NCBI RefSeq assembly: GCF_000024365.1
Contig: NC_013235.1
Coordinates: forward strand, 620,001-684,000
From: Nakamurella multipartita DSM 44233
GTDB lineage: Bacteria > Actinomycetota > Actinomycetes > Mycobacteriales > Nakamurellaceae
Direction: 5' to 3'
DNA length: 64,000 nucleotides
The notes beneath the pieces were generated by a model. The model saw only the letters and a program-made list of their open reading frames with translations, did no database searches and was not told the origin of the DNA. Position numbers and translations under genes: made by a program. The first letter of the stretch is position 1, and every line of letters starts with the position of its first letter. Below are positions 52,199 to 61,484 of this stretch, piece after piece.

Positions 52199-52495
52199 CC
52201 GGGCAGTCTCGCATCCACCCGGCGCCCGGATCGGATCCCACCGCCGATCGCGAGGTCCGGAACGAGGCGGCTCTGATCGTTACACAGCGCAATACGCCGG
52301 TAACGCTTCGCGCCTAGCGTTCGCACCGCCGGCGCAGCCCACCCGCGCGCATCCGCGCCGCCGGTCACGGCCGCCGTCGTCCGCGTGCTCGTCACCGTCC
52401 CCGTCGTCCCCGCTGCCCCGTCATTTCACCGGTGCCGGCGGGTGTCGCCGTGCGACGAGCGGCCCACCACCCCACCCCCATCCGGGAGGCCATCG

Positions 52496-54202
52496 ATGAC
52501 CGACATCGAACGCAAGCTCAGTCCGTCCGCGCCGGAGGCGACGACGGTGCCGGACGCGCCACCGACGGTGCCGCCCACCCATGAGGAATTCCATGGGTTG
52601 GACGCGGCCAAGGAGACGCTGGAGGATTACACGCTGCGGTTCGCGCCGCGGTCCTATCGGCGCTGGTCCACCGGGGTGGTGGCGACCTCGGCGCTGGGCG
52701 GCATCGCCTACCTGGCCGACTTCGCGATCGGCGCCAATATCGGCATCGCGCACGGCACGGTCAACGCCCTGTGGGGCATCATGATCGCCGCGGTGATCAT
52801 CTTCATCACCGGCTTCCCGCTGGCCTACTACGCCGCGCGCTACAACATCGACCTGGACCTGATCACCCGCGGCTCCGGCTTCGGCTACTACGGCTCGGTG
52901 CTGACCAACGTCATCTTCGCGACGTTCACCTTCATCTTCTTCGCCCTTGAGGGCTCGATCATGGCCCAGGGCCTGCAACTGGGGCTGGGCATCCCGCTGT
53001 GGCTCGGCTACGCCGTGTCCACGCTGATGGTCATCCCGCTGGTCATCTACGGCATGAAGGCGCTGGCCAAACTGCAGGTCTGGACCACCCCGCTGTGGCT
53101 GGTGCTGTTCGTCATCCCGATGGTGTACCTGCTGGTCAGCCACCCCGACTCGGTCGAGACGTTCTTCCAGTACCAGGGGGCCGACGGCAACGGCGCGCCC
53201 AGCTTCGCGGCCATGATGCTGGCCGCTGGCGTCTGCCTGTCGCTGATGGCGCAGATCGCCGAGCAGATCGACTACCTGCGATTCATGCCCCCGCGGACCG
53301 AGGCCAACAAGCGCTCGTGGTGGCGGGCGGTCATCCTGGCCGGCCCGGGCTGGGTCATCTTCGGCGCCATCAAGCAGGTCGTCGGCCTGTTCGTCGCGGT
53401 CTACATCATCGCCAAGCTCACCCCGGATGCGGCGGCCACCGCCAACGAGCCGGTGCACCAGTTCCTGACCGTGTACGAGCAGTTCCTGCCCGGCTGGGCG
53501 GCCATGACGCTGGCCGTCATCCTCGTCGTCATCAGCCAGATCAAGATCAACGTGACCAACGCCTACTCCGGTTCGCTGGCCTGGACCAACAGCTTCACCC
53601 GGGTCACCAAGCGCTACCCGGGCCGGCTGGTGTTCGTGCTGTTCAACCTGGCCGTCGCGCTGCTGCTGATGGAGCTGAACATGTTCAGCGTCCTGAACAC
53701 CATCCTGGGCTTCTACGCCAACTGCGCCATGGCCTGGGTGGTCACGGTGGCCGCCGACATCGTCATCAACAAGGGCCTGCTGAAGATCTCGCCGACGGTG
53801 CCGGAGTTCCGCCGCGGCATGCTCTACGCGTTCAACCCGGTCGGCTTCGTCTCGGTCATTCTGTCCGCCGGCCTGTCGATCGCGGTGTTCTTCGGCTTGT
53901 TCGGCGAGGCCATCCAGCCGTTCTCGCCGATCGTGGCGATCGTGCTGGCCCTGGTGCTGACCCCGCTGATCGCGGTGATCACCAAGGGCAAGTACTACCT
54001 GCGGCGCACCGACGACGGCATCGACGTCCCGATGTTCGACGCCGACGGCAACCCCTCCGGCGAGCACCTGACCTGCCACGTCTGCCGGGTCGACTACGAG
54101 CGCCCGGACATGGTCAAGTGCGAGACGCACGACGCCTACATCTGCTCGTTGGACCTGTCCACCGACAAGGTCGGCGATCACGTCCTGCCGGCCCAGGCCT
54201 GA
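52496..54202 (+). CDS. NCS1 (cytosine/purine-type) permease with zinc-finger-like tail
   Basis: A 568-residue, 12-helix NCS1 carrier for nucleobases or related rings (RFAPRSYRRWSTGVVATSAL, then GSGFGYYGSVLTNVIF, with AMAWVVTVAADIVIN in the second half). Unusually it ends in a soluble tail with CHVC (Cys527, Cys530), Cys542, His545 and Cys550, which resembles a small zinc-binding knuckle, then SLDLSTDK. GGGAGG precedes ATG 52496. A piece of the 3' end of this or a sister gene recurs at 59060. A strong hairpin lies 180 bp downstream. Confidence 0.88.
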   Translation: MTDIERKLSPSAPEATTVPDAPPTVPPTHEEFHGLDAAKETLEDYTLRFAPRSYRRWSTGVVATSALGGIAYLADFAIGANIGIAHGTVNALWGIMIAAVIIFITGFPLAYYAARYNIDLDLITRGSGFGYYGSVLTNVIFATFTFIFFALEGSIMAQGLQLGLGIPLWLGYAVSTLMVIPLVIYGMKALAKLQVWTTPLWLVLFVIPMVYLLVSHPDSVETFFQYQGADGNGAPSFAAMMLAAGVCLSLMAQIAEQIDYLRFMPPRTEANKRSWWRAVILAGPGWVIFGAIKQVVGLFVAVYIIAKLTPDAAATANEPVHQFLTVYEQFLPGWAAMTLAVILVVISQIKINVTNAYSGSLAWTNSFTRVTKRYPGRLVFVLFNLAVALLLMELNMFSVLNTILGFYANCAMAWVVTVAADIVINKGLLKISPTVPEFRRGMLYAFNPVGFVSVILSAGLSIAVFFGLFGEAIQPFSPIVAIVLALVLTPLIAVITKGKYYLRRTDDGIDVPMFDADGNPSGEHLTCHVCRVDYERPDMVKCETHDAYICSLDLSTDKVGDHVLPAQA

Positions 54203-54709
54203 TCGCGCCCGGCTGCGGCCCGCCCGGTTGACCGGCACCGGCCGTCCGGCCGCCTCGGCATGACCGATTCGGTCTGGCTGACCAGCCCACGGCGAAGCAG
54301 GGCACGATTGATCGGCGGCCGGCACGGGCGCAGGACCACTTCGGTGTCCCCGACGGATCAATCACGACTGCCAGCCCGACCGACCTCCGGGGCGCCCGAA
54401 ACGGCGCCCCGGAGGTCGATGGCTGTTGGCCGGCGCGGGTCGGCACGTCCGGCCGGAGAGTGGGCGGCTGGTTCGTCGTTCTTGACCGCCGGATGTTCCC
54501 CTGCGGATCGACAGCGCCTGCTCTCCCGCACGCAGGAATTTGCACCCACTACGTCCCGGCGCGTGTCCCCGCTGTGAAGGCATGCCAGGCGCGCGGCCGG
54601 TCGCCCCTTCGACCCGCACTCAGCCCAACTCGACCCACACCGGCGGGGCATCGGTGGGTGCTCCGGTAGATGTGGCCGCCGGATTGAAAATGGGTTGATG
54701 ATGTGCGCG
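54203..54709. other. 507-bp intergenic region
   Basis: No gene is supported. Short open frames on both strands lack ribosome binding sites and family features. The one clear structure is the hairpin at 54381-54418. The last 60 bp before the HNH gene stop are less GC-rich. Confidence 0.5.
54381..54418. terminator. 16-bp perfect hairpin between the NCS1 and HNH genes
   Basis: Arms 54381-54396 and 54403-54418 are exact complements (CGACCTCCGGGGCGCC and GGCGCCCCGGAGGTCG) around a 6-base loop CGAAAC. It lies between two converging genes, 180 bp from one stop and 290 bp from the other. It is probably a two-way terminator, though the distance is long. Confidence 0.6.
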
Positions 54710-56008
54710 TCATAGTCGGGTGTTGCGGCGGGGGCATTGGTCGGGGTCGATCCAGGTTGGCGGGATGACTTCGGGGTGGCCGTCTTTCGCCATCCGCACG
54801 GTCCAGTCGCCTTGATGAATCAACGTGTGGTGGAAACCGCACAGCACAGCACCGTTGGCCACGCTGGTGGGTCCACCGTCAACCCAGAACTGGATGTGGT
54901 GCAGGTCGGACCAGCGGGCGGGCCGGTCGCAGCCGGGGAACACACATGCCTTATCGCGCAGGGTGATGGCGCGGCGGATGCCGGCGGGCCAGATGCGGGT
55001 GGCCCGGCCGATGTCCAGGGGTTCGCTGGGGGAGCCGAGGACGGCGGGGATGACGTCGCAGTCGCACAGCAGCCGCCGCGCTTGGGCGGGGCCGACGGTG
55101 ACGCCGGTCGCGTCGAGGGTGGCCTGTCCCAGCTGTTCGGTGAGGGCGTCGTACTGGATGGTCATGGTGACGTGGGGTCGTTCCCCGGTCTGGGTGGGTC
55201 CATCACCGATGGCGAGGTACCCGTCCAGGACGGTGCCCAGGGCATGGGCGAGGCGGGTTCCGGCGGACCGTTGGTCCTTGACGCCGTCGGTTTCCGGGCG
55301 GGGACGGGCGTACGCGTCGGTCGCGGCGATGAACGCGGCGACGGTGAGGTCGTCGAGGCGCCCTTTGATGCCGGTCAGTCCGGTGCGGGCGTCCCGGGAG
55401 CCGAGGGCGAGTTCGGCGCGGTCGGCCGGGTCGCGGGGTTCGAAGTCGCCGTCGGGGTCGAGGGTGTCGATGAGTTTGCCGGCGACCCTGCTCAGGTCGG
55501 TCGGGTCCATGTCGTGGGCGTGACCGACCAGGGTGGTCTCGGCCTGCTCAAGGATGTCGGGCGCGATGTCGGTGGGGATGCGGCTCATCGTCTTGACCAC
55601 GATGCTGACCTGTTCGGCGCCGAGCACGCCGGAGCGGAGCGCGGCCCCGAGCGCGGGCAGCCGGGGTGGGATCTCGCCACCGCTGATCGCGTCCTGCGGG
55701 AGGACGGCCTGGGCGGCGCGGACCCGGCTCCGGGCATCCCCGGGTCCGATGCTCAGCGCATGCCGGAGCAGGGCGGCGGTGGAGGGTTGACCGTGGGTTT
55801 GCGCGAGGTGGGCTAGGTCGATTTCGCCGGCGACGGCGACCTGCACGGCGTAGGTGAGCCGGGCGAGGTGTTCTACGGAGCGGGCCGCGTTCAGCAGATC
55901 ACCACCGGGCAACTTCCAATATTCGGCGTGCAGCAACTGGTCCAGACCGGCGGCGACCTGCTCGGCGACGTGCTGAACGTCGTCGATGGTGGTCACCGCG
56001 GTGGTCAT
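54710..56008 (-). CDS. HNH endonuclease with DUF222 (13E12 type)
   Basis: A 432-residue protein with the actinomycete 13E12 layout: DUF222 over about residues 30-290 (GEIDLAHLAQTHG, ISGGEIPPRLPALGAAL, LTVAAFIAATDAYARP) and a C-terminal HNH nuclease (CVFPGCDRPARWSDLHHIQF, WVDGGPTSVANG, LCGFHHTLIH). These genes occur in many copies per genome and are thought to be mobile or selfish, but the activity is unproven. ATG 56008 lies 5 bases after a -10 box, so the mRNA is probably leaderless. A decayed relative lies at 5256-5985. Confidence 0.9.
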   Translation of the reverse strand: MTTAVTTIDDVQHVAEQVAAGLDQLLHAEYWKLPGGDLLNAARSVEHLARLTYAVQVAVAGEIDLAHLAQTHGQPSTAALLRHALSIGPGDARSRVRAAQAVLPQDAISGGEIPPRLPALGAALRSGVLGAEQVSIVVKTMSRIPTDIAPDILEQAETTLVGHAHDMDPTDLSRVAGKLIDTLDPDGDFEPRDPADRAELALGSRDARTGLTGIKGRLDDLTVAAFIAATDAYARPRPETDGVKDQRSAGTRLAHALGTVLDGYLAIGDGPTQTGERPHVTMTIQYDALTEQLGQATLDATGVTVGPAQARRLLCDCDVIPAVLGSPSEPLDIGRATRIWPAGIRRAITLRDKACVFPGCDRPARWSDLHHIQFWVDGGPTSVANGAVLCGFHHTLIHQGDWTVRMAKDGHPEVIPPTWIDPDQCPRRNTRL

Positions 56009-56488
56009 GGTTCAGTATGGCATAGGTGTACGAAATAAGCAATCTGAACTGGTCAAATAGAGAAACAGTTGTCGGCCGGTACGAGCATTGCCCCGATTCG
56101 CAAGCCTGCGCATCGACGAGGCGCACGCGGCCGGAGTTGGTCATTGCCGAGCTCGCAATCAGACCATCCCAGGCAGGTCCGACAGTGCCGTTGAACCGTG
56201 GCCGGCCACAGTCAGCTGCCTGGACGTGCGCCCTGACGCGGCTCGGGTCGCCCGCAGCCGGTCGTGGTCATGTCGGAGGTCGCCGCCGGCCCATCCCGCC
56301 TGGTGGCCGGCAGCGCCTGCATCTGCGCTGAGTCCTGACCACCTGCGTCCCCCCACCGCAAGCCCGCGCCGGATCAGCGCGCGACCGAAGCTCAGACCCA
56401 GTCCTGGTGTCCGCACGGCCCAACTCCGGGTACTGACCGGAATGATCAGTCCGGCGCGGGCCGGCCGGGACGATGGAAGGCTGGAGCC
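56009..56488. other. 480-bp intergenic region
   Basis: The left 70 bp are A/T-rich and hold the HNH gene promoter. The remainder is GC-rich, with no frame on either strand that has a credible start and family features. I see no further structure except short palindromes near the start of the saccharopine-dehydrogenase-like gene. Confidence 0.5.
56014..56042 (-). promoter_or_regulatory. Promoter of the HNH gene
   Basis: Read leftward, TTGCTT (56042-56037), 17 bases, CATACT (56019-56014), then GAACC and the ATG at 56008. Spacing is ideal, and transcription should begin at or next to the start codon, so the mRNA is leaderless. Confidence 0.55.
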
Positions 56489-57703
56489 GTGGCAGATCGC
56501 GAGTTCGACATCGTCCTGTTCGGTGCGAGCGGCTTCGTCGGGCGGCTGGTCGCGGAGCAGCTGGCCGGATACGCAGCGGCCGGCACCCGGATCGCGGTGG
56601 CGGGGCGGACGCCGGCCCGGGTCGAACAGGTCCGGGACAAGCTCGGGGTCGACTGGCCGGTCCGGACCGCGGACAGCGCGGACGAGGAGTCGGTCCGCAA
56701 GCTCGCCGAGTCGGCCGGCGTGGTGGTCAGCACCGTCGGCCCGTACGCGCGGCACGGCCTGCCGCTGGTCCGGGCGTGCGCCGCGGCCGGAACCGACTAT
56801 GCCGACCTGACCGGCGAGGTGTTGTTCGTGCGGCAGAGCATGGCCGCCGCGCACGACCGGGCGGCGGTCACCGGCGCGCGGATCGTGCATTCCTGCGGGT
56901 TCGACTCGGTGCCCAGCGACCTGGCCGTCCTGCTGCTGGCCGACCGGGCCGCGGCCGACGGCGCCGGTGAGCTCACCGATGTCGACCTGCTCGTCCGCCA
57001 GGTCCGCGGCGGGTTCAGCGGCGGCACCGTCGACTCGATGCGCAACCAGCTCCGGGAGACCCGGGAGGACCCGGAGCTGCGCCGTCTCGCCGCCGACCCG
57101 TACGCGCTGAGTCCGGACCGGGCCGCCGAACCGGACCTGGGCCGGCAACCGGACGTCGGACCGCCGTCGCGCCTGGCGGACGGCACCTGGGTCGCCCCGT
57201 TCGTGATGGCCTCGTACAACACCCGGGTGGTCCGGCGGAGCAACGCATTGCTCGACCACCGGTACGGCCGCGCGTTGCGGTACCGGGAGTTCGTGGCCAC
57301 CGGGACGTCCTGGTCGTCACCCATCACGGCGACCGCCGCCACCGCGGGGCAGGCGCTGCTCGGCGTCGCGATCGCGCAAACCTGGCTGTCGCCGGTGGTC
57401 GACCTGGTGCTGCCGTCCCCCGGTCAGGGTCCGAGCGAAAAAGCAAGACGCGAAGGCCATTTCCGGCTCGAGGTCCGGGCCACCACCACCTCCGGCGCTC
57501 GCTACCGGGCGACCGTGGCCGCATCCGGCGACCCGGGTTATGCGGCCACCTCGGTGATGCTGGCCGAGAGCGCCCTGGAGCTGGCCGGCACGCGGCACGA
57601 CGGGCAACGGGGAGGAGTGCTGACCCCGGCGGTCGCGCTGGGTGAGGGGTTGGCCGATCGGTTGCGGGCCCGCGGTTTCACCCTCGACGTCGAGGATGCC
57701 TGA
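56489..57703 (+). CDS. Saccharopine dehydrogenase-like / trans-acting enoyl reductase family protein
   Basis: A 404-residue oxidoreductase. The N-terminal Rossmann domain reads DIVLFGASGFVGRLVAEQLA, with VVVSTVGPYARHG and DLTGEVLFVRQS after it, and GARIVHSCGFDSVPSD marks the core. Mycobacterial relatives include trans-acting enoyl reductases of lipid synthesis, and others are of unknown role; no polyketide synthase is nearby here. GTG 56489 follows a GGAAGG region. Cofactor is probably NADP. Confidence 0.85.
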   Translation: MADREFDIVLFGASGFVGRLVAEQLAGYAAAGTRIAVAGRTPARVEQVRDKLGVDWPVRTADSADEESVRKLAESAGVVVSTVGPYARHGLPLVRACAAAGTDYADLTGEVLFVRQSMAAAHDRAAVTGARIVHSCGFDSVPSDLAVLLLADRAAADGAGELTDVDLLVRQVRGGFSGGTVDSMRNQLRETREDPELRRLAADPYALSPDRAAEPDLGRQPDVGPPSRLADGTWVAPFVMASYNTRVVRRSNALLDHRYGRALRYREFVATGTSWSSPITATAATAGQALLGVAIAQTWLSPVVDLVLPSPGQGPSEKARREGHFRLEVRATTTSGARYRATVAASGDPGYAATSVMLAESALELAGTRHDGQRGGVLTPAVALGEGLADRLRARGFTLDVEDA

Positions 57704-57780
57704 CCGCGAGACCACATCAGCCCGCCGTTGCGATCGACGGTGAGAGTGCGGTAACAGCGCGGGCCGCCAGGATGATCACC

Positions 57781-58995
57781 ATGACGACCGGAACCAGCCA
57801 CGCCATCACCCCCGAGCTGCATCTGATCGAGGGTCACCACCCGCACAGCCTCTGGGAAGACCCCGATTTCCCGACGATCGCGGTGTACCGGGGCGCGCGC
57901 CGGCTCTAACTGCTCGACACCGGCGCCGGTCCGGAACAACGGGCGGCCATCCAGCGGGTGACGGCTGCGCTGCGCGACGGGGTGGACGAGGTGGTACTGC
58001 TCAACAGCCACGCTCACCTCGACCACCTCGGCAACAACGATCTCCTGTCCGAGGTTGCCGGGGCGCTGCCCACTCGTCACTACATCCCCCGAGATGCCCG
58101 ACCGGGTCTGGATTCCGTCGCGTCCTTCAGCGCGATGTACCGCAGCGGGCTGCCCTACTTCGACTATCTGGCCGGGCTCACCCTGCCGCCGGAGGCCATC
58201 GCCGCCCTGCTGCGCCGACTCGGGGCACCGGCCGACCTCACGGGCGACCAGGTTGCCGATCTCGGTGCGAGGATGGCCACGCTCGGCCTCGGTCCGGCGG
58301 TGAGCGGGTTCATCCCGTCCATGGTCATGGACATCGTGCTGCAGACCTACCCGCCGACCTTCCCATCGGTCGAGACGATGTCGGACTACGAGGATCTTGG
58401 GCCGGCGCAGGAGATCGTCCTGGGTAGCACCCGGTGGACCGGGTGGACGTTCCCCGACGACGCCGGCCGGCCCGAGGTGCACGTCCTGCAGTCGGGCGGA
58501 CATTCGGCCGGGGGAGTGGTTTTCCATCTGCCGCGGGCCCAATTCCTGATGCTGGCCGACGAGACCTCGTCGGTGCCCATCTGGAGTGACAGCGACCCGC
58601 GTCGCACCGAGCAGACCGCCCTCCGGGCGCTGACCATGCTCGACGAGGGTGCGGTCACCGCGTTGTGCGCCGGCCACCGGCCCATGCTGCCGCTCTCGGG
58701 CGATCAGGCTCGTACGGCCCTCCGTGGGATCATCGACTCCGGCGCGGCATTCGAGAAGGCCGTCCGGAGCGTGCTGGAACGCTTCCCCGAGGGCCTGTGC
58801 ATCGACGAGCTCTACGACACCCTGGTCGACGAGGCGCCAGCCGAATCGATCATCGCGGTACTCGTCGGACTCCAGTTCCCGGTGTTCGCCACCTTTCTCA
58901 AGCTGACGCTGCTCAACCACTGCAAACTCTATGGCTACGTCGAGGGCCTGGACGCGACTCACCGGCGGACGTTTGCCCTCCCGCCGGCCGCCTGA
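57781..58995 (+). pseudogene. Metallo-beta-lactamase-fold hydrolase with in-frame stop
   Basis: The frame from ATG 57781 reads M-T-T-G-T-S-H-A-I-T-P-E-L-H-L-I and is typical of the fold, but TAA at 57907-57909 falls where Tyr (TAC) is expected before LLDTGAG. After it the frame is clean to 58995. The metal site is in NSHAHLDHLGNN (H-x-H-x-D-H), with a later His in LQSGGHSAGGVVF. Restart at GTG 57958 would give 345 residues without the first two strands. Either the gene is freshly dead or the stop is a sequencing error. Confidence 0.75.
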
Positions 58996-59059
58996 ACCGG
59001 CTCAACCGCGGCGCGAATCGTCCGGCTTGGCCGCCCCGCGCTCAACCCCGTCGGGTCCG

Positions 59060-59129
59060 TACATCTGCTCGCTGGACCTGTCCACCGACAAGGCTTGGCG
59101 ATCCCATGCTGCCCGCTCAGACCTCCTGC
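59060..59129 (+). pseudogene. Fragment of an NCS1-permease 3' end
   Basis: Bases 59060-59093 match 54137-54170, inside the zinc-finger-like tail of the NCS1 gene, at 33 of 34 positions (reading YICSLDLSTDK). Weaker identity with a one-base insertion runs to about 59129, just past the point matching that gene's stop. No other part of the permease is present. It is a leftover of a duplicated or rearranged copy, lying between the broken hydrolase gene and the PAP2 gene and overlapping the 3' end of the latter. Confidence 0.7.
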
Positions 59130-59818
59130 GGTGATCTGAGCAGGACCAGCAGCACGGCGGTCAGCCACAGGCCGCTGGCCAGGGCTCCGGCCAGCACGTC
59201 GGTCGGAAAGTGCATCCCCCGGTAGACCCGCGACGCGGCGACCACCACCGGGATGGCGAACCCGACCACGGCCAGGCTGACCGCCAGCCAGCGGGGGCGC
59301 ACGGTGCGCAGGCAGATGACGGCCAGGCCGCCGTACAACGCGACCGCCGCCCCGGTGTGCCCCGACGGAAAGCTGGACGTCGGCGGGGCCTGGTCGAGCG
59401 GGGCGATCCCCGGCCGGGCCCGGTGCACGATCGCGGTGAGCGCCAGGAAGATCAGCAGCTCGCCGACGATCGCCACCACCACGACCACGGCCTCCCGCCA
59501 GCGGCCCAGGGCCAGCCGCAGCACCAGCACGGCGACCGCGGCCACGATCAGGGCGACGAGCGTGTCGGCCATCATGCTGCCCAGGTGACTGGTCTGGTCC
59601 AGGGCCGGGGTGCGATGGTCGGGGGCCCACTGGCTCAGCCGGGTGTCCAGGCCGCTCACCGCCGCGGGCACCGAGCCGTCGATGATGAGCAGGCCCAGGA
59701 CCCACATCAGGGCGATGATGCCGGCGGCGGCCGCGAGCAACCACGCACCGGCCCGGACGGCCCGGCCTCGGGCGCGGGTTGCGGGGGTGCTGCGGGGAAC
59801 GTGGTCGTCGATGGACAT
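59117..59818 (-). CDS. PAP2-family membrane phosphatase
   Basis: A 233-residue, six-helix lipid phosphatase. The three catalytic motifs are present: HRARPGI (K-x6-RP type, His in place of the first Lys), SSFPSGHTG and SRVYRGMHFPTD. It would dephosphorylate undecaprenyl diphosphate or phosphatidate on the outer membrane face. ATG 59818 is at the natural start. It diverges from the split DUF389 gene. Confidence 0.92.
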   Translation of the reverse strand: MSIDDHVPRSTPATRARGRAVRAGAWLLAAAAGIIALMWVLGLLIIDGSVPAAVSGLDTRLSQWAPDHRTPALDQTSHLGSMMADTLVALIVAAVAVLVLRLALGRWREAVVVVVAIVGELLIFLALTAIVHRARPGIAPLDQAPPTSSFPSGHTGAAVALYGGLAVICLRTVRPRWLAVSLAVVGFAIPVVVAASRVYRGMHFPTDVLAGALASGLWLTAVLLVLLRSPQEV

Positions 59819-59895
59819 GGGCGGACCTCCAGTCGGTCACCCGAAAGTTCCCCGTGCGGGCGGCGGCCACGCCCCGGTCGTTGGACACTGCGGGC

Positions 59896-60029
59896 ATGCT
59901 GCAACTGCGCATCTACGTGCCGTCCGCCCTCGCGGACCCGGTCCTGCAGGCCCTGGACGCCGACCCCGGCGTCAGCGCGCTGGCGATCGTGCGGGACGCC
60001 TCGATCCGCCCGCCCGGCCACCTGATCAT
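59896..60029 (+). pseudogene. DUF389 protein, 5' part (cut by ISL3 element)
   Basis: ATG 59896 starts LQLRIYVPSALADPVLQALD, the ferredoxin-like N-terminal part of DUF389 proteins, and runs for 44 codons to the insertion sequence at 60030, where the frame soon closes. Removing the element and one copy of the 8-base target duplication restores PPGHLIMADVAREAAND in frame with the 3' part, giving a protein of about 318 residues. Confidence 0.88.
60022..60029 (+). repeat. Left target-site duplication of the ISL3 element
   Basis: CTGATCAT at 60022-60029 is repeated exactly at 61485-61492, immediately beyond the other end of the insertion sequence. Eight bases is the usual duplication for ISL3-family elements. 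Confidence 0.9.
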
Positions 60030-61484
60030 GGGTCTTCGGACTTGATAGGGCTCCGGGCCTCCGACCTGCGGCGGCGTGTCGGGTGAGATGAGGGCTCGTG
60101 GCCTTCGAAACTGGTTGTTCTCTACGCAATCAGCCGAAGGACCACGAGCATGGACCAGAGTAGTAGCTCGCTGCTGTTGGACATTGACGGGTTGGTCGTC
60201 GACCGGGTCGTCCGCAACGACGCCGGCCGACGGGTCGTGCACTGCTCGACCGACCCCCAACTGGCCGGCTGGTGCCCGGAGTGCGGTGAGCAGTCGAAGT
60301 CTCCGAAGGCGTGGGTGACGACCCGCCCGCGGGACGTCCGGCTCGGCGAGGACAAGCCGATCCTGTTGTGGCGCAAACGGAAATGGCGCTGCCAGGTCGA
60401 CAGCTGCGAGCGGAAGGTGTTCACCGAATGCCTACCCGAGCAGATCCCCGCCCGGGCCCGGATCACCACCCGCGCCCGCCGGCTGGCGGCCGAGGCGATA
60501 GGCGACCACACCCGACCGGTGTCCGGCGTCGCGGCCGAGTTCGGCATGGACTGGCGCATCGCGCACGACGCGTTCGTCGCCCACTCTGCCGCGGTGCTCC
60601 CCGACGCGCCGCCGCCGGTCACCGTGCTGGGCGTCGACGAGACCCGCCGCGGCAAGGCCCACTACGAGACCGACCCGACCACCGGGGAGAAGACCTGGGT
60701 GGACCGCTTCGACACCGGCCTGGTCGATCTGAGCGGCAACGGCGGGCTGTTCGCACAGGTCAACGGCCGCACCAGCAAGGTCCTCATCGAGTGGCTGCAG
60801 GCGCAGGACCCGGACTGGCTCGCCACCATCACCCACATCTCGATGGACACGTCCGCGACGTACGCCCGCGCCGCCCGCCTCGCCCTGCCGAACGCCGTCG
60901 TGGTCGTGGACCGGTTCCACCTGGTCGCCCTGGCCAACAAGGCGGTCACCGACTACCGGCGGGAGTTGGCCTGGGCGCTTCGTGGCCGGCGGGGCCGCAA
61001 GAGCGACCCGGAATGGGCGCAACGGAACCGGCTGCTGCGCGCCGTGGAGACTCTCACTCCGGACGAGCTGGCCAAGGTGCGGGAAGCGATGCGCCGGGCC
61101 GACCCCTCCGGCGGCCTCGAGAAATGCTGGCAGGGCAAGGAACTGCTCCGCAAGCTGCTCAAGCTCGCCGGCACCAACCCCGACCGCGGACAGATCTTCA
61201 ACGCGCTGACCGCGTTCTACCTGCACTGCGCCGACTCCGAGATCTCCCAGCTGCGCAGGCTCGCGTGGACGGTGCATGCCTGGCAGAACTCGATCATCGC
61301 CGGCCTGCACACCGGCATCAGCAACGGCCGCACCGAGGGCTACAACCGGATCGTCAAACACATCGGCCGGATCGCCTTCGGCTTCCGCAACCAGGACAAC
61401 CAGAAGCGCCGGGTACGCTACGCCTGCACCCGGAAATCCCGGGCGTCAACCAGCCACGCGAAGCCCTGCTAACTCTGAAGAGCC
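60030..61484 (+). mobile_element. ISL3-family insertion sequence, 1455 bp
   Basis: The ends are imperfect inverted repeats: GGGTCTTCGGACTTGATAGG on the left and, inverted, GGCTCTTCAGAGTTAGCAGG on the right (about 15 of 21 positions match). It carries one full-length transposase gene and is flanked by the 8-base duplication CTGATCAT. Everything needed for movement looks intact. It splits a DUF389 gene. A perfect duplication and open transposase frame indicate a recent insertion. Confidence 0.92.
60150..61472 (+). CDS. ISL3-family transposase
   Basis: A 440-residue transposase. The N-terminal zinc-ribbon has CPECGE (about residues 42-47) and CQVDSCERKVF; a helix-turn-helix covers about residues 100-140. 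The DDE catalytic residues are in LGVDETRRG, VVVVDRFHLVALANK and ISNGRTEGYNRIVK. The C-terminus is full-length for the family, so it should be active. It lies 120 bp inside the left end. Confidence 0.95.
   Translation: MDQSSSSLLLDIDGLVVDRVVRNDAGRRVVHCSTDPQLAGWCPECGEQSKSPKAWVTTRPRDVRLGEDKPILLWRKRKWRCQVDSCERKVFTECLPEQIPARARITTRARRLAAEAIGDHTRPVSGVAAEFGMDWRIAHDAFVAHSAAVLPDAPPPVTVLGVDETRRGKAHYETDPTTGEKTWVDRFDTGLVDLSGNGGLFAQVNGRTSKVLIEWLQAQDPDWLATITHISMDTSATYARAARLALPNAVVVVDRFHLVALANKAVTDYRRELAWALRGRRGRKSDPEWAQRNRLLRAVETLTPDELAKVREAMRRADPSGGLEKCWQGKELLRKLLKLAGTNPDRGQIFNALTAFYLHCADSEISQLRRLAWTVHAWQNSIIAGLHTGISNGRTEGYNRIVKHIGRIAFGFRNQDNQKRRVRYACTRKSRASTSHAKPC

Noticed and set aside
54260..54669. Small open frames on both strands in the 54.2-54.7 kb gap
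   Set aside because: They overlap the perfect hairpin, lack ribosome binding sites and show no conserved features.
58931..59134. 67-residue rightward frame across the hydrolase 3' end
   Set aside because: Its first part is out of frame with the real gene and its end is the NCS1-tail fragment; it is not a gene.
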